A stretch of 64,000 bases of DNA from Bog-473 sp963834405 (GCA_963834405.1 CAWIBX010000005.1:1798001-1862000), one strand, 5' to 3'; shown: positions 42,808 through 52,780, counted from the first letter of the stretch. The notes: generated by a model from the letters alone, not told the origin. Numbers and translations: made by a program.

Positions 42808-45503
42808 CCCTCCGACCTCCGACGCCTGAGCAGATTCGGGCCCTAGTCGAGGAGGTGCGCCTCAAAGATCCAAGCGCTCGCGTGATCGGTGTGCGGGCCG
42901 AACCGGTTTGGGCTTCGCCGACGCCTATCCCCGTCGGCGAAGGTTCCGTCGAAGTGCGCTCGTGCCCGTCAGTGCTCGCGGTGCGCGCCGCAATCGCAGA
43001 CCACGCACGATCGAACGGTCTGTTGGTGGTACTAACCGACTGCGATGAGCATGAGCTCGGCCTTGATGTGACGACGCGCCTAGCGAAGCGTCGCCTGCTC
43101 AGCCTCGACCCTTGGGCACTCTTGCGGGCTCGGATGGGTGTCTCTGGCCTCGACCCCGCATTCATCGCCGAACAGTGGCTCGCCGATGCACTCCTCCATC
43201 ACGAGCCCCGCGGTGGATGGCCACCGACTCAGAGCGGCTTCCTCGACGTGGACGCTGCCTGGCGCGTCCTTCGCCACCACTGGCTCGGCCTAACCGCCGA
43301 GCAAGTTGATCTCTCGGCCGTCGTCGGGTGGTTGGCGGCAGGTGAAGGATTGGTAGCGCTCCGCGCCGCTGCCGAGTCGGACCTAGTCCATTGCCTGAAC
43401 CGGATCGAGTTCGACGCCGGCGCACCCGCCAAGGAGCTCGTCGAGATGGCGCTCGACGGGCGCGGCGATGACATCGTCCCGCTTGGTCTCGCCGCCGCAG
43501 TCGTTTTTGGCGACCCTACGCCCTCGGCTCCGGAGACGGCCCGGGTTGCTGAAGCACGTATACATTTCGCCTATCGCGTCGGCGACCGCCAGATCGATAC
43601 AGTTGCCGCACGACTTTGGGCCGATGCCGCTCACACTCACACCGCCAGAGCCAAAGCGACACATGGAATTTCAGCAGTCGAGGCATGGTTCGGTCGAGCT
43701 GAGCAGATCCTGCATGACGTCGGCGCATACGACCGCGCCATTGTCAGTGACTGGCTCCCCGCTGGCTTCGAGCAACGGCTTGCCCGCGTCGGGGAACTCC
43801 TCGGCCGGTACCTCGACGAGCCCAGCTCGCCACTGCTTGAATCGGTAGAGGCCGCGGTCGAGATTGCTCGTCGGCACGCCGTCGCGACAGAACGTCCCGG
43901 GAACGCACGAATCGAGACCCTTGATTCGGCGTTGCGGCTAGCCCGTCGGCGCTTAGAGCCAGCCGCACCACCAGCACCTTCGCTCGCAACCGCAGCAATC
44001 TGTTTCGCCGCGGACTCGGCATTCGTCGACCGGTGCCGACTCGACCTGCATGCCGGCGACCGGGAACCAGCGCTAGTAGCCGTCTTGGGCCGCCTCCTCT
44101 TCGACCACGACGAGCAACGGGAAGCCGAGAACAGACGCTTTGGCGAGCTCCTTGCGGCGTGGTCGGCACTCGAGCCCACTGCGCCGGAGCCCTCGGATCG
44201 GCTTCTACCTATCGAGCGCGTCCTAGATGTCGAGGTAGGACCGCTAGCGGCACTTGCGCCTGTCCTGCTGATCGTTGCCGATGGTATGAGCCAGCCTGTC
44301 GCGTCAGAAGTCGTGGAAGACCTGGACCGCACCGGCTGGGTGCCGCTCGCGCCCGAGACTGGCCAGCTGCCTCAGATCGTTGCCATGCTTCCAACGGTCA
44401 CCGAGGTATCACGCGCATCGCTATTGAGCGGCCGCCCGTGCACTGGTTTGGCATCAGCAGAGAAGACCGCGTTTGCCGCGCATCCGGGCCTCCGCGGGGT
44501 CTCGGCTGCAGGGCCGCCTCCCGCTTTATTCCACAAAGCCGAGATAACCTCTCCCGACGGCGCCGCTCTCTCTGTCCAGCTACGAGCCGCGATTGGTGAC
44601 ACTACTCGTCGGGTCGTGGGTGTGGTCGTCAACACGATCGATGACCACCTCGCCCGCGGCCAGCAGCTTCGAGTCCGGTGGACTAGTGGCGCGATCGCTC
44701 CGCTCGATGCCCTCCTCGCCGAAGCCGCGGCCGCTGGACGGGTGGTGGTGATGACCAGCGATCATGGCCACATAATCGACCACGGTACGGTGTACCGTCC
44801 GGTTAACGACGCCGGTGAGCGGTGGCGGCCAGCGGTGACTCCGCCGTCTGACGGCGAGTTGGAGGTCACCGGACCGAGAGTGCTTCTCGGTGGCGACCGC
44901 ATCATCGCCCCATGGACCGAGCGCCTTCGATACGGAACGCCGAAGCACGGTTACCACGGCGGGCTCACACCTCAGGAAGTGCTTGTCCCGTTCGTCGTTC
45001 TTGCCCGCGCCGACTCTATTCCCGCCGGATGGGAACCGACGAGGCAGACAACTCCGGCGTGGTGGCAGCGCACCGCGGTCGAGCCTGAACCCGTACTGCT
45101 GCAACCGATCACGACGCGAGCGCCGGTTCTCCATCGTTCGTCAGTCCCGACGCTTTTCGATGAGGAACCCCCGTCACCGCCCGAGGAGCCTGGTTGGATC
45201 GCCGCGCTCTTTGCGTCCGAAGTGTACGCGAGCCAGCGAGCTGCTGCCGGGCGACAGGCGCTGGACAACGACCGCGCAAGAGCACTGTTGAGCGCCCTCG
45301 ACCGTCGTGGCGCCACCGCCCTGCTCGATGCCCTCGCTGTCGACGCCGACGTCCCTGTTCTGCGCATACGCGGCGCAATCACCAGTCTCCGCCGAGTACT
45401 GAACGTCGACGGCTATGACGTCGTCAGCCTCGGCGATGACGATACTGTTACCCTCAACAAGGCGCTGCTCGCAGTCCAGTTCGGCGTGGAGCAGTCGACG
45501 TGA
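42804..45503 (+). CDS. pglZ: BREX alkaline-phosphatase-fold protein PglZ
   Basis: An 899-residue protein with the PglZ phosphatase-domain motifs VLLIVADGMSQP near residue 486, SRASLLSGRPCTG and VVMTSDHGHIIDHGT near 651, where metal ligands and the nucleophile region are expected. PglZ is the marker protein of all BREX types. The N-terminal 480 residues form the BREX-specific part. It is coupled at both ends (ATGA with pglY, GTGA with brxD). Confidence 0.93.
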   Translation: MTLRPPTPEQIRALVEEVRLKDPSARVIGVRAEPVWASPTPIPVGEGSVEVRSCPSVLAVRAAIADHARSNGLLVVLTDCDEHELGLDVTTRLAKRRLLSLDPWALLRARMGVSGLDPAFIAEQWLADALLHHEPRGGWPPTQSGFLDVDAAWRVLRHHWLGLTAEQVDLSAVVGWLAAGEGLVALRAAAESDLVHCLNRIEFDAGAPAKELVEMALDGRGDDIVPLGLAAAVVFGDPTPSAPETARVAEARIHFAYRVGDRQIDTVAARLWADAAHTHTARAKATHGISAVEAWFGRAEQILHDVGAYDRAIVSDWLPAGFEQRLARVGELLGRYLDEPSSPLLESVEAAVEIARRHAVATERPGNARIETLDSALRLARRRLEPAAPPAPSLATAAICFAADSAFVDRCRLDLHAGDREPALVAVLGRLLFDHDEQREAENRRFGELLAAWSALEPTAPEPSDRLLPIERVLDVEVGPLAALAPVLLIVADGMSQPVASEVVEDLDRTGWVPLAPETGQLPQIVAMLPTVTEVSRASLLSGRPCTGLASAEKTAFAAHPGLRGVSAAGPPPALFHKAEITSPDGAALSVQLRAAIGDTTRRVVGVVVNTIDDHLARGQQLRVRWTSGAIAPLDALLAEAAAAGRVVVMTSDHGHIIDHGTVYRPVNDAGERWRPAVTPPSDGELEVTGPRVLLGGDRIIAPWTERLRYGTPKHGYHGGLTPQEVLVPFVVLARADSIPAGWEPTRQTTPAWWQRTAVEPEPVLLQPITTRAPVLHRSSVPTLFDEEPPSPPEEPGWIAALFASEVYASQRAAAGRQALDNDRARALLSALDRRGATALLDALAVDADVPVLRIRGAITSLRRVLNVDGYDVVSLGDDDTVTLNKALLAVQFGVEQST

Positions 45504-46825
45504 TCTCTCCCCAACGGCGCCAAGAGATCATTGACGCACTCAGGCGTGGCACGGTGCCTCAACGCGGCCTTGATGTCCTCGCTGTTGGTATCGATCGTTT
45601 CGCGCCTGTACTGGACGAGGAGCTCGGCGTGGTGGCTCGTGGTGGTGCTGGAACAAAGTGCATCCGTGGCGAATATGGATCAGGCAAGACGTTCCTCGTG
45701 CGATGGCTTGCCGAGCGAGCTAAACAGCAACGTTTCGCGACGAGCGAGATACAGATCTCGGAGGGAGAGACTCCGCTACACCACCTCGAAACGGTCTATC
45801 GCCGACTCTGCGAGCGGCTCAGCACCTCCGACGTTCCATCCGGTGCTCTGCGCTCCGTCATTGATGCTTGGTTCTTCGTTTTGGAGGAGGACGTACTCGC
45901 GAGCGGCTCGGTTCGCGAGAACGATACTGCTGAACTCCTTGCTGCCACCGAGGTGCTTGCTGAGCAACGCCTGGCCGAGATCAACCGGCGGGCGCCCGCG
46001 TTCTCTGCTGTGCTCCGCGCCTATCGCCGAGCCGCTGCCAACGGTGATGGAGCGCAGGCAGACGGACTCCTTGCGTGGCTTGCCGGCCAGCCGCACGTCG
46101 CCTCCGGCGTCAAGCGAGCGGCGGGCATCAAGGGCGACCTCGACCACGACAGTGCCCTTGCGTTCCTCCAAGGGTTGCTGGCACTCCTTCGGGACGGGGG
46201 GAGCGCCGGACTTGTCCTCGTACTCGACGAAGTTGAGACGTTGCAACGAATGCGAGGAGACGTACGAGACCGGGCGCTCAACGCGCTCCGTCAGCTCATC
46301 GACGAGGTCGACGCCGGCCGCTTTCCGGGGCTCTACCTTGTTATTACGGGTACTCCGGCACTGTTCGAGGGGCCTCAAGGCATCCATCGTTTGACGCCAC
46401 TGGCCCAGCGGTTGCATACGGATTTCATCAACGATGCTCGGTTCGACAACCCACGTGCGGTCCAAGTTCGACTCCGGGGGTTCGATCTGCAGATGCTCGG
46501 TGAGGTCGGCCGCCGGGTGCGGGACATCTACGCGGAAGGCATGGCTGACGTAGATGCAGCGACTCGAATCCGGACTCATGTTGATGACGCCTACATCGGT
46601 TCCCTTGCACAAGCGGTGACGGGCGAACTCGGGGGCAAGGTAGGCGTCGCACCTCGCATTTTCCTGAAAAAGCTCGTCGGTGACATCCTCGACCGCGTCG
46701 AACAGTTCCCCGAGTTCGACCCCCGCAAGGATTACAAGCTGACCCTTATTGACGCCGAGCTAACTGAGGTCGAACGCAACACACGAGCGGCGAACTCGGT
46801 CGATGACATCGACATCGACCTGTAG
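45500..46825 (+). CDS. brxD: BREX ATP-binding protein BrxD
   Basis: A 441-residue P-loop ATPase: CIRGEYGSGKTFLVRWL near residue 56 and LVLVLDEVETLQRMRGDVRD near 237, with a C-terminal winged-helix-like part and an acidic end (SVDDIDIDL). BrxD is characteristic of type 2 BREX and partners with the BrxHI helicase. GTG 45500 overlaps the pglZ stop, and brxHI follows after three bases. Confidence 0.9.
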   Translation: MISPQRRQEIIDALRRGTVPQRGLDVLAVGIDRFAPVLDEELGVVARGGAGTKCIRGEYGSGKTFLVRWLAERAKQQRFATSEIQISEGETPLHHLETVYRRLCERLSTSDVPSGALRSVIDAWFFVLEEDVLASGSVRENDTAELLAATEVLAEQRLAEINRRAPAFSAVLRAYRRAAANGDGAQADGLLAWLAGQPHVASGVKRAAGIKGDLDHDSALAFLQGLLALLRDGGSAGLVLVLDEVETLQRMRGDVRDRALNALRQLIDEVDAGRFPGLYLVITGTPALFEGPQGIHRLTPLAQRLHTDFINDARFDNPRAVQVRLRGFDLQMLGEVGRRVRDIYAEGMADVDAATRIRTHVDDAYIGSLAQAVTGELGGKVGVAPRIFLKKLVGDILDRVEQFPEFDPRKDYKLTLIDAELTEVERNTRAANSVDDIDIDL

Positions 46826-46828
46826 ACG

Positions 46829-48952
46829 ATGAACCAGGGCGCCGCCGATGGACTCCACCCAGCGATCGTCCATCACGTTGTAAACACCTTGGGCTGGCAG
46901 CAGCTCCGCACATTGCAATCCCAGTCGATCGGTCCGCTGCTCAATGGCGAGAACGCTATCCTCGTCGCACCCACGGCCGGCGGCAAAACCGAGGCGGCAG
47001 TCCTACCGCTGCTCTCCCGGATGCTGACCGAGAACTGGACGGGCCTCACGGTCCTCTACCTGTGTCCGCTCCGCGCTCTGCTCAATAACCTGCACGTGCG
47101 GCTCGAACACTACGCGGGTCTCGTCGGCCGTCGGTGCGGGGTCTGGCACGGTGACGTCGGGTCCGGGGAACGAGCGAGGCTCCTTCGGGACCCGCCGGAT
47201 ATCCTGCTTACAACGCCGGAATCGCTAGAGGCGATCCTCATCTCGGCACGAGTCGAACACGAATGGCTGTCCGGTTTACGCGCTGTCGTCATCGACGAGG
47301 CTCATGTCTTCGGCGGCGATGACCGCGGCTGGCACCTCCAGTGTGTACTCGAGCGGATTACCCGCCTTGCCGGTCGGGAGCTCCAGCGTGTGGCGCTCTC
47401 GGCCACTGTTGGCAACCCCGAAGGACTTCTCCGTTGGCTGACTGCCAGCGGAGCCAGTGGATGTGTCGTCGCGCCACAGGCAGAAGCCGCCGCCGCGGAG
47501 GTTACGCTCGATTATGTCGGAAGCGTCGACAACGCGGCGATCGTAATCTCGAGGCTCCACCGAGGGGAGAAGCGCCTCGTATTTGTAGACAGTCGCGCTC
47601 GCGTTGAGCGACTTGCAACCGCGCTGCGCGAGCAAGACGTCGAGGTCTACGTCTCCCACGGTTCCCTCGGACGGGACGAACGCAGACGCGCCGAAGACGC
47701 GTTCGCGCAAGGACGCGATTGTGTCATCGTGGCCACCAGTACCCTTGAGCTCGGGATCGACGTCGGAGACCTCGACCGCGTCATTCAGATTGATGCACCC
47801 GGGACTGTTGCCGCGTTCGTCCAACGGATGGGCCGAACTGGCCGGCGGTCGGGAACGATCCGCAACGCGCTGTTCCTATCAACGGACGATGCAGCACTCC
47901 TCCAATCTGCGGGTTTGATGCGGTTATGGTCGAACGGCTTCGTGGAGCCTGTGATCGCACCATTACTGCCGCTCCACATTGCTGCCCAGCAGTGCCTCGC
48001 GATAACCCTGCAGGAGGGCGGTGTTGGCCACCATGTCTGGCACCGGTTCCTCGGCGAGCCATTCGTGCTCGGTACCGACGCCGCTGCACTCGTTCCGGAG
48101 ATCACCGATCATCTGCTCGAGACCGGCATCCTCGTGGACGACCAGGGTGTGCTTGGCGTCGGCCGCGAAGGCGAGGCCGCCTTCGGGCGCCGGCACTTTT
48201 TAGATCTCGTATCGGTGTTTACGTCGCCGCCGGTCTTCTTCGTCCGACACGGTCGCACGGAGATCGGTATGGTCCCCGAAGAATCGCTTCAACTTCGCGA
48301 CCCCGAGAAGGCGGCCGGCGGATCTTCCGTACTCCTCCTCGGTGGGCGACCCTGGCAAATCACACACGTCGACTGGTCGAGGCGAGTCGTCCACGTGGTT
48401 CCGACCGACCGTCGTGGTACGGCACGGTGGTTCGGAACTGCTCAACCGCTTGGGTCAGAGCTCTGTCGGTCAATCCGAGATGTGCTCTCCGGCGGGGCGA
48501 TAGACGGGGTCATATTGAGCAGTCGAGCCACGACACGACTCGAGGAACTACGACACTCGCACTGGTGGGTTCATTCGCATGGAACCACACTGGTGCTCGA
48601 GGATAAAGGTCGAGTCCGTTGGTGGACGTTCGCGGGTCTGCTAGCGAACGCATGGCTGGGCGCGGCGCTTTTGTCATTGCGTACCGGGGTTTCCGCACGC
48701 GACAACCTCATGGTTGAACTCGATCCTTCCGTGACACCAGACGCGCTTCGCATGGCAATAGCCAACGTAGATCTCGAACAAACCTCACTTCGCGATGCCA
48801 TCGTGCCGGACGCGATCGATGGTCTTAAATTCAGCCAATGTTTATCGCGTGAACGTGCGCTGCAGGTTGTGGCCGCCAGACTCGATGACCGAGCCAGCGC
48901 AGCCAAGACGCTTTCCGAACCGCTTCACAGTGCCCAACTGAGACCTACATAG
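46829..48952 (+). CDS. brxHI: BREX Lhr-like DEAH helicase BrxHI
   Basis: A 707-residue superfamily 2 helicase: VAPTAGGKTEAAVLPL near residue 46, DEAH box in VVIDEAHVFGGDDRGWH near 156, VALSATVGNPEG, STLELGIDVGDLDRVIQIDA and QRMGRTGRRSG. BrxHI completes the type 2 set. It begins three bases after brxD and is the last gene of the operon. 144 bases, with no gene, separate it from the convergent nuclease-like gene. Confidence 0.92.
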   Translation: MNQGAADGLHPAIVHHVVNTLGWQQLRTLQSQSIGPLLNGENAILVAPTAGGKTEAAVLPLLSRMLTENWTGLTVLYLCPLRALLNNLHVRLEHYAGLVGRRCGVWHGDVGSGERARLLRDPPDILLTTPESLEAILISARVEHEWLSGLRAVVIDEAHVFGGDDRGWHLQCVLERITRLAGRELQRVALSATVGNPEGLLRWLTASGASGCVVAPQAEAAAAEVTLDYVGSVDNAAIVISRLHRGEKRLVFVDSRARVERLATALREQDVEVYVSHGSLGRDERRRAEDAFAQGRDCVIVATSTLELGIDVGDLDRVIQIDAPGTVAAFVQRMGRTGRRSGTIRNALFLSTDDAALLQSAGLMRLWSNGFVEPVIAPLLPLHIAAQQCLAITLQEGGVGHHVWHRFLGEPFVLGTDAAALVPEITDHLLETGILVDDQGVLGVGREGEAAFGRRHFLDLVSVFTSPPVFFVRHGRTEIGMVPEESLQLRDPEKAAGGSSVLLLGGRPWQITHVDWSRRVVHVVPTDRRGTARWFGTAQPLGSELCRSIRDVLSGGAIDGVILSSRATTRLEELRHSHWWVHSHGTTLVLEDKGRVRWWTFAGLLANAWLGAALLSLRTGVSARDNLMVELDPSVTPDALRMAIANVDLEQTSLRDAIVPDAIDGLKFSQCLSRERALQVVAARLDDRASAAKTLSEPLHSAQLRPT

Positions 48953-49096
48953 CCAAGCAGAATCCGCTGACCGTAGCCTTGGTCGCACCATTCATCGGTG
49001 CTGTATTTCTCATAGCGCCGCATTTCGCTGCGGGAAGGTCGTGGTCACGGACGGCTCCAATGCTAAGGTAGACGATCTGGTTCTGGACTATTTCGG

Positions 49097-50152
49097 CTAA
49101 GCCAGTAGAGACGTGCGGGTGAAGACAAGACGAAATATTCGCGGCCCACCTACACCGTAGGTTTCCGTCGCTCCCTGAGGATCCCAAAGGATTTCGATTT
49201 GCCCGCCAAGTTCACTCTTGGCCGCCAAGGTTCGCGATCGGCGATCGCTCTCCTCGGACAACCGCTGCTCAATCAACCGAGGCAGGGTGATTGTCAATGA
49301 GTACACATTCACATCGCCAACCGGTTGGATAGTCCATGTCCGTCTCGTTCTAGATGTGGAGGACATAACTGGGTTCATCCGAACTTGATGAGTTGGGTAT
49401 TCAACCGACCACCGTAAGAACTGCCTCAGATCATCTGCTCGGGCCAGAAGAACTTGCGATCCAGTGGGACAGGCAATCAACGCCGGACCGAGTTCTTCCT
49501 CGAGTTGATCCGCGATTCCGGCACATACTTCGTGGAGGGTTTCTTGGAGATTTTCAGGAGTGTCAGGAGGAGCCGCATCGTCAAGCGTTGTTCCCAGGCG
49601 CTGACGCAAAGACGAGCGGATTGCCCGCAGCCTCAAGTTACCCAGCCTGTTGTTCAGAAGGTCCTCCGCACCCCTCACAGCTATCCGCCGCAGAGGCTCC
49701 CATTCAGATCCAGAGAGATCGACAAGCGAGATTTGATGAGCAAGGCCGTACTCTTGGGCAGGCCCGGAGAATCCACTTGTTGAAAAGAGCGCATATCGGT
49801 ATAGCCGTCGTATCCGCAAGTTTGAATAGTTCAGCATCCACGCTTGGTTTACGTCGGAGATCGTACCCATAGCATTCCTGACTACAGCCAGTCCCACGGA
49901 ATCACGTTGAGATTTCGCCTCAACAAAGAGACGTATCGGACTCGAGAATGGCGGCACAACCGCGAACTCACCCAGAGCGTCCACCTGGTGAACAGCGCCT
50001 CTCCCTCTGACCACCAGGTCTCCTGAACGGTTCGTGTCGAGATCGTCGGGGTCTTGCGATGCGCTTGTGATCAACTCGTAGCCAGCTGACTGAATGAGTC
50101 GCGCAAGCAGCTCTTCCAAGAGGTATCCCGTCAACGTGGGCAAGGAGAACAT
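49097..50152 (-). CDS. PD-(D/E)XK restriction-endonuclease-like protein next to BREX
   Basis: A 351-residue protein. The N-terminal domain resembles Mrr-type nucleases: ELLARLIQSAGYEL, a GDLVVRGRGAVHQVDALGEF strand pair with Asp, and the ExK motif in IRLFVEAKSQRDSVGL followed by VVRNAMGTISDV. The C-terminal 200 residues are not recognised. It converges on brxHI, so it is transcribed separately. It may be a type IV-like restriction enzyme or an accessory factor of the defence island. The predicted catalytic residues look intact. Confidence 0.65.
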   Translation of the reverse strand: MFSLPTLTGYLLEELLARLIQSAGYELITSASQDPDDLDTNRSGDLVVRGRGAVHQVDALGEFAVVPPFSSPIRLFVEAKSQRDSVGLAVVRNAMGTISDVNQAWMLNYSNLRIRRLYRYALFSTSGFSGPAQEYGLAHQISLVDLSGSEWEPLRRIAVRGAEDLLNNRLGNLRLRAIRSSLRQRLGTTLDDAAPPDTPENLQETLHEVCAGIADQLEEELGPALIACPTGSQVLLARADDLRQFLRWSVEYPTHQVRMNPVMSSTSRTRRTWTIQPVGDVNVYSLTITLPRLIEQRLSEESDRRSRTLAAKSELGGQIEILWDPQGATETYGVGGPRIFRLVFTRTSLLA

Positions 50153-50613
50153 GTAATTAGGATGCCTCAGATACTTCGATCAAGCGACCCATTGCCTGAG
50201 TGGATCTCGTGCAGGAGCTTCTCCGAGATAACGACAAAGCGACACGCAATGACTGAGGGCTTCGAATGGAAGGCGCGATACGTCCTGTGTCAATGACGTC
50301 TCCCCAATAGGTCGTCGACCCGCGCCGCCCGGGGAACAAATCATGCGGAGCCTTTCCAGCGCCGGCAATGGGATTCCAATCAGTTGGCCCTGATAAAGGC
50401 CTTATCCAATGAACCCGGCAGCGCTTCTGGCCATGTCAGAACCACTCCTCGGCGGGCGAAGACTTCAGGCCTCTCGACTGACTGCAGCAAGGCTCAAGTG
50501 AGGACGGCCCGCGCTCACCGGTGTCGTGAGTGCACCGGGGACGTACGGGAAACCTGCGCCACGGCACGAAGAAAACTCCATGGTTAATAATTAGCCAACC
50601 AAGCTGAGGTGTT
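50153..50613. other. Junction region between defence island and catabolic cluster
   Basis: No confident gene in about 460 bases. On the minus strand, one frame from about 50,390 to 50,180 reads IGIPLPALERLRMICSPGGA, then RRPIGETSLTQDVSRLPFEA and a stop. It looks like real protein but is bounded upstream by TAA and lacks an ATG, so it is probably a gene remnant. The rest holds nothing I recognise: no integrase, tRNA or repeat of the 19.66 kb fragment. Confidence 0.4.
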
Positions 50614-51351
50614 CTAGGAGGCGATGGTTAGGCCGCCGTCAACAACGACGACCTGACCCGTTACATAAGCGGCCCGCGACAACTCGAGGATCACCTCAGC
50701 CACGTCTTCCGGCTGGCCCAAACGTTTCAGCGGTGCTAACTCGCACACCGCCTCGCGGACGACGCCCCAGTCTGCTGTCCAGGGTGTGTCAATTAGGCCC
50801 GGCGCCACCGCATTGACTCGCACCTCGGGACCGACAACCCTGGCCAAAAGGACGGTCATGTGATTGACGGACGCCTTGCTTGCCGCGTAGGGGATGGAGG
50901 AGCCAGTGGGCCGCACACCTGCCACCGAGGCTACATTGACGATTGCGCCGCACGCCTCGCGTAGGGCCGGAAGCGCGGCTACGGTCATGGCCCAGGTCGC
51001 GAAGACGTTGACCTCGAAGATGCGCCGCCACACGTCTACCGAGGCCGCCTCTACGTCGTGGTGTGGGATCACGACGGTGGTCCCTGCATTGTTCACAAGG
51101 GTGTCCAGGCGCCCCCATCGCTCTAGCGCTGCGGCAACGAGGCGCTCCGGGACGGCTGGGTCGGTGATGTCGCCCTGCACGTAAAGGGCTCCAGGCAGCG
51201 AGGCCGCCACCGCCTCACCCTCGCCAACCGAGCGCGAAGAATTGACGAGCACACCGGCTCCGAGGAGGGCAAACGCGCGCGCGGTGGCCTCGCCAATCCC
51301 GCTCGAAGAGCCGGTGACGATGACGGCGTGGCCGTCGAGCGGGCCGCTCAC
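50614..51351 (-). CDS. SDR family oxidoreductase (FabG-like)
   Basis: A 245-residue classical SDR: AVIVTGSSSGIGEATA, VNNAGTTVVIP, catalytic Ser in NVASVAG, Tyr-x-x-x-Lys in IPYAASKASVNHM and the C-terminal YVTGQVVVVDGGLTIAS. It starts at GTG 51351; no strong ribosome-binding site is seen. It lies downstream of the amidohydrolase gene on the same strand. Its GC content is visibly higher than that of the genes from 51.4 kb on and resembles region A, so it may have a separate origin. Confidence 0.88.
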   Translation of the reverse strand: MSGPLDGHAVIVTGSSSGIGEATARAFALLGAGVLVNSSRSVGEGEAVAASLPGALYVQGDITDPAVPERLVAAALERWGRLDTLVNNAGTTVVIPHHDVEAASVDVWRRIFEVNVFATWAMTVAALPALREACGAIVNVASVAGVRPTGSSIPYAASKASVNHMTVLLARVVGPEVRVNAVAPGLIDTPWTADWGVVREAVCELAPLKRLGQPEDVAEVILELSRAAYVTGQVVVVDGGLTIAS

Positions 51352-51484
51352 GTCGATGGCGCCGTCATCACGAAGAGATTCCGAGCTTGGTCGTTGACTT
51401 CTCTCCGCTTGGAGCTCGAAGACATACTTGTGGGCGCACTACGTGCATCCGGCGGACCCTCAAGAAGGGTATATCGGCGTTGGG

Positions 51485-52696
51485 TCAGTCTAGGCCGTAC
51501 AATTTTGCCGCGTTGTCGTGCAGTACCTTACGCCTTACCTCGGGTGCCACATTGGCAAACGCAGTCTCGATGTGATCCTTTGGGCTCTGAGCAGGTGAAA
51601 ACGGTCCGGGTGAAAGGCTAGTCGGGTGCGGATAGTCGGTCTCAAACATGAAGTTGTCGGGAAACAGGTCAAGCATTCGCAGTGTCGTTCGTTCGAACCA
51701 GAAGCATCCGTAGACTTGCCGCCGGAAGTAGTCACTAGGCATCAAAGAAGCCGGGCTTTCCGACCTCACCCCGTAGCTTTGCCAGTGCCAGTCAAGGGAC
51801 TCGAGTAGGAACGGTAAGTAACCCATACCGCTCTCGACCGATACGAACTTGAGCTTCGGAAAACGATCACAGAGTCCGCTCGTAAGGACGTGAGAAATTG
51901 TTTCCACGTTTGCAGGCCAAGTGCCCATCGCCGTTCGGCGGGCGCGTTCACGACTGCTCCTGATGGTGTGCCCATCCCTCGCTGACATCGCTCTGATCTG
52001 CGGCGCACCGCTTGTCTTCAGAGCAACCTCCTCTTCAAGGGCGGGTAGTGCTGAAAACCCAGCATGGAAGTTGATCGAACTTTCCATACCTTCTAGCGCA
52101 GCATAGAGCGGGTCCCACCGGGCGTCTGTGAAGTGAGGAAGACCTGCCTGTTCGAACTTCCCCGCGAAGACAACACCCCTATGCCCCATATCGTGGCAGC
52201 GCGCAACCTCCTTTAGGGTGGCTTCTAGATCCCAGAATGGTAGGACGGTCAATGGGATGAGACGCTGGGGGTTCGCCGAAGCAAACTCAGTTTGAAAGTC
52301 GTTATATGCCTGAACGCATGCGAGTGCGAGTTCTCGCTCCAAGCTCATGAACACGCCAGCATTGAACGCGATCACGTTCGGGTAAAGCACTGCGGCGTAG
52401 ATCCCATATTCATCCATTCGAGTTAAGCGCACGTTGGGATCCCAACTGCCTGGGTCCGCTTCCTCAAGCGTAAGTGGATGAGAAGGCAACGGAGCCCTCC
52501 ACCCTGCCATCGCGTAATAACCCACGGGAGAAAGTTTTGTGCTCCCGACCAACCAACGGTGCTCGCCCCATTCTTCATCCCACTCGGCCCTTGGTGCTTG
52601 GTCTTTCCACTTCTCCGGAAGACGTGAGGTCCAGAGGTCAAGAGGTTCCACAAGGTGCGTGTCTGTGTCGATCACGCGTAGATCGGTTGCAATCAT
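51485..52696 (-). CDS. Amidohydrolase-2 family protein
   Basis: A 403-residue TIM-barrel hydrolase: N-terminal VIDTDTHLVEPLDLW (metal-binding D.H), INFHAGFSALP, and ETDYPHPTSLSPGPFSP (metal Asp). ATG 52696 with GGAAGG nearby is preferred over the upstream TTG/GTG codons. It is a clear paralogue of the gene at 62,766: both share DADPGSW, RMDEYGIYAAVLYPN, LPFWDLEA and FPDNFMFETD.PHPTSLSPG. Relatives decarboxylate or hydrolyse ring-cleavage products. A strong promoter lies about 80-100 bases upstream. Confidence 0.87.
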   Translation of the reverse strand: MIATDLRVIDTDTHLVEPLDLWTSRLPEKWKDQAPRAEWDEEWGEHRWLVGSTKLSPVGYYAMAGWRAPLPSHPLTLEEADPGSWDPNVRLTRMDEYGIYAAVLYPNVIAFNAGVFMSLERELALACVQAYNDFQTEFASANPQRLIPLTVLPFWDLEATLKEVARCHDMGHRGVVFAGKFEQAGLPHFTDARWDPLYAALEGMESSINFHAGFSALPALEEEVALKTSGAPQIRAMSARDGHTIRSSRERARRTAMGTWPANVETISHVLTSGLCDRFPKLKFVSVESGMGYLPFLLESLDWHWQSYGVRSESPASLMPSDYFRRQVYGCFWFERTTLRMLDLFPDNFMFETDYPHPTSLSPGPFSPAQSPKDHIETAFANVAPEVRRKVLHDNAAKLYGLD

Positions 52697-52750
52697 TGGG
52701 AGCACCTTCCCGACGGCCGCCAAACGTTCGCATTTGGTGGCGCCGCCTTA

Positions 52751-52780
52751 TTGATCATCATTCTATGCGCATAGTATAAT
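52751..52780 (+). promoter_or_regulatory. Plus-strand promoter TTGATC-N18-TATAAT
   Basis: TTGATC (52751-52756) and a perfect TATAAT (52775-52780) with an 18-base spacer. The palindrome CTATGCGCATAG (52763-52774) fills most of the spacer. It points toward the CoA-transferase at 53,125 through a leader of about 340 bases. Confidence 0.7.
52763..52774. promoter_or_regulatory. Palindrome CTATGCGCATAG within divergent promoters (candidate operator)
   Basis: A perfect 12-base palindrome positioned in the spacer of the plus promoter and just downstream of the minus -10. It fits a repressor site controlling both directions, possibly for the GntR regulator at 59,016. Confidence 0.6.
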
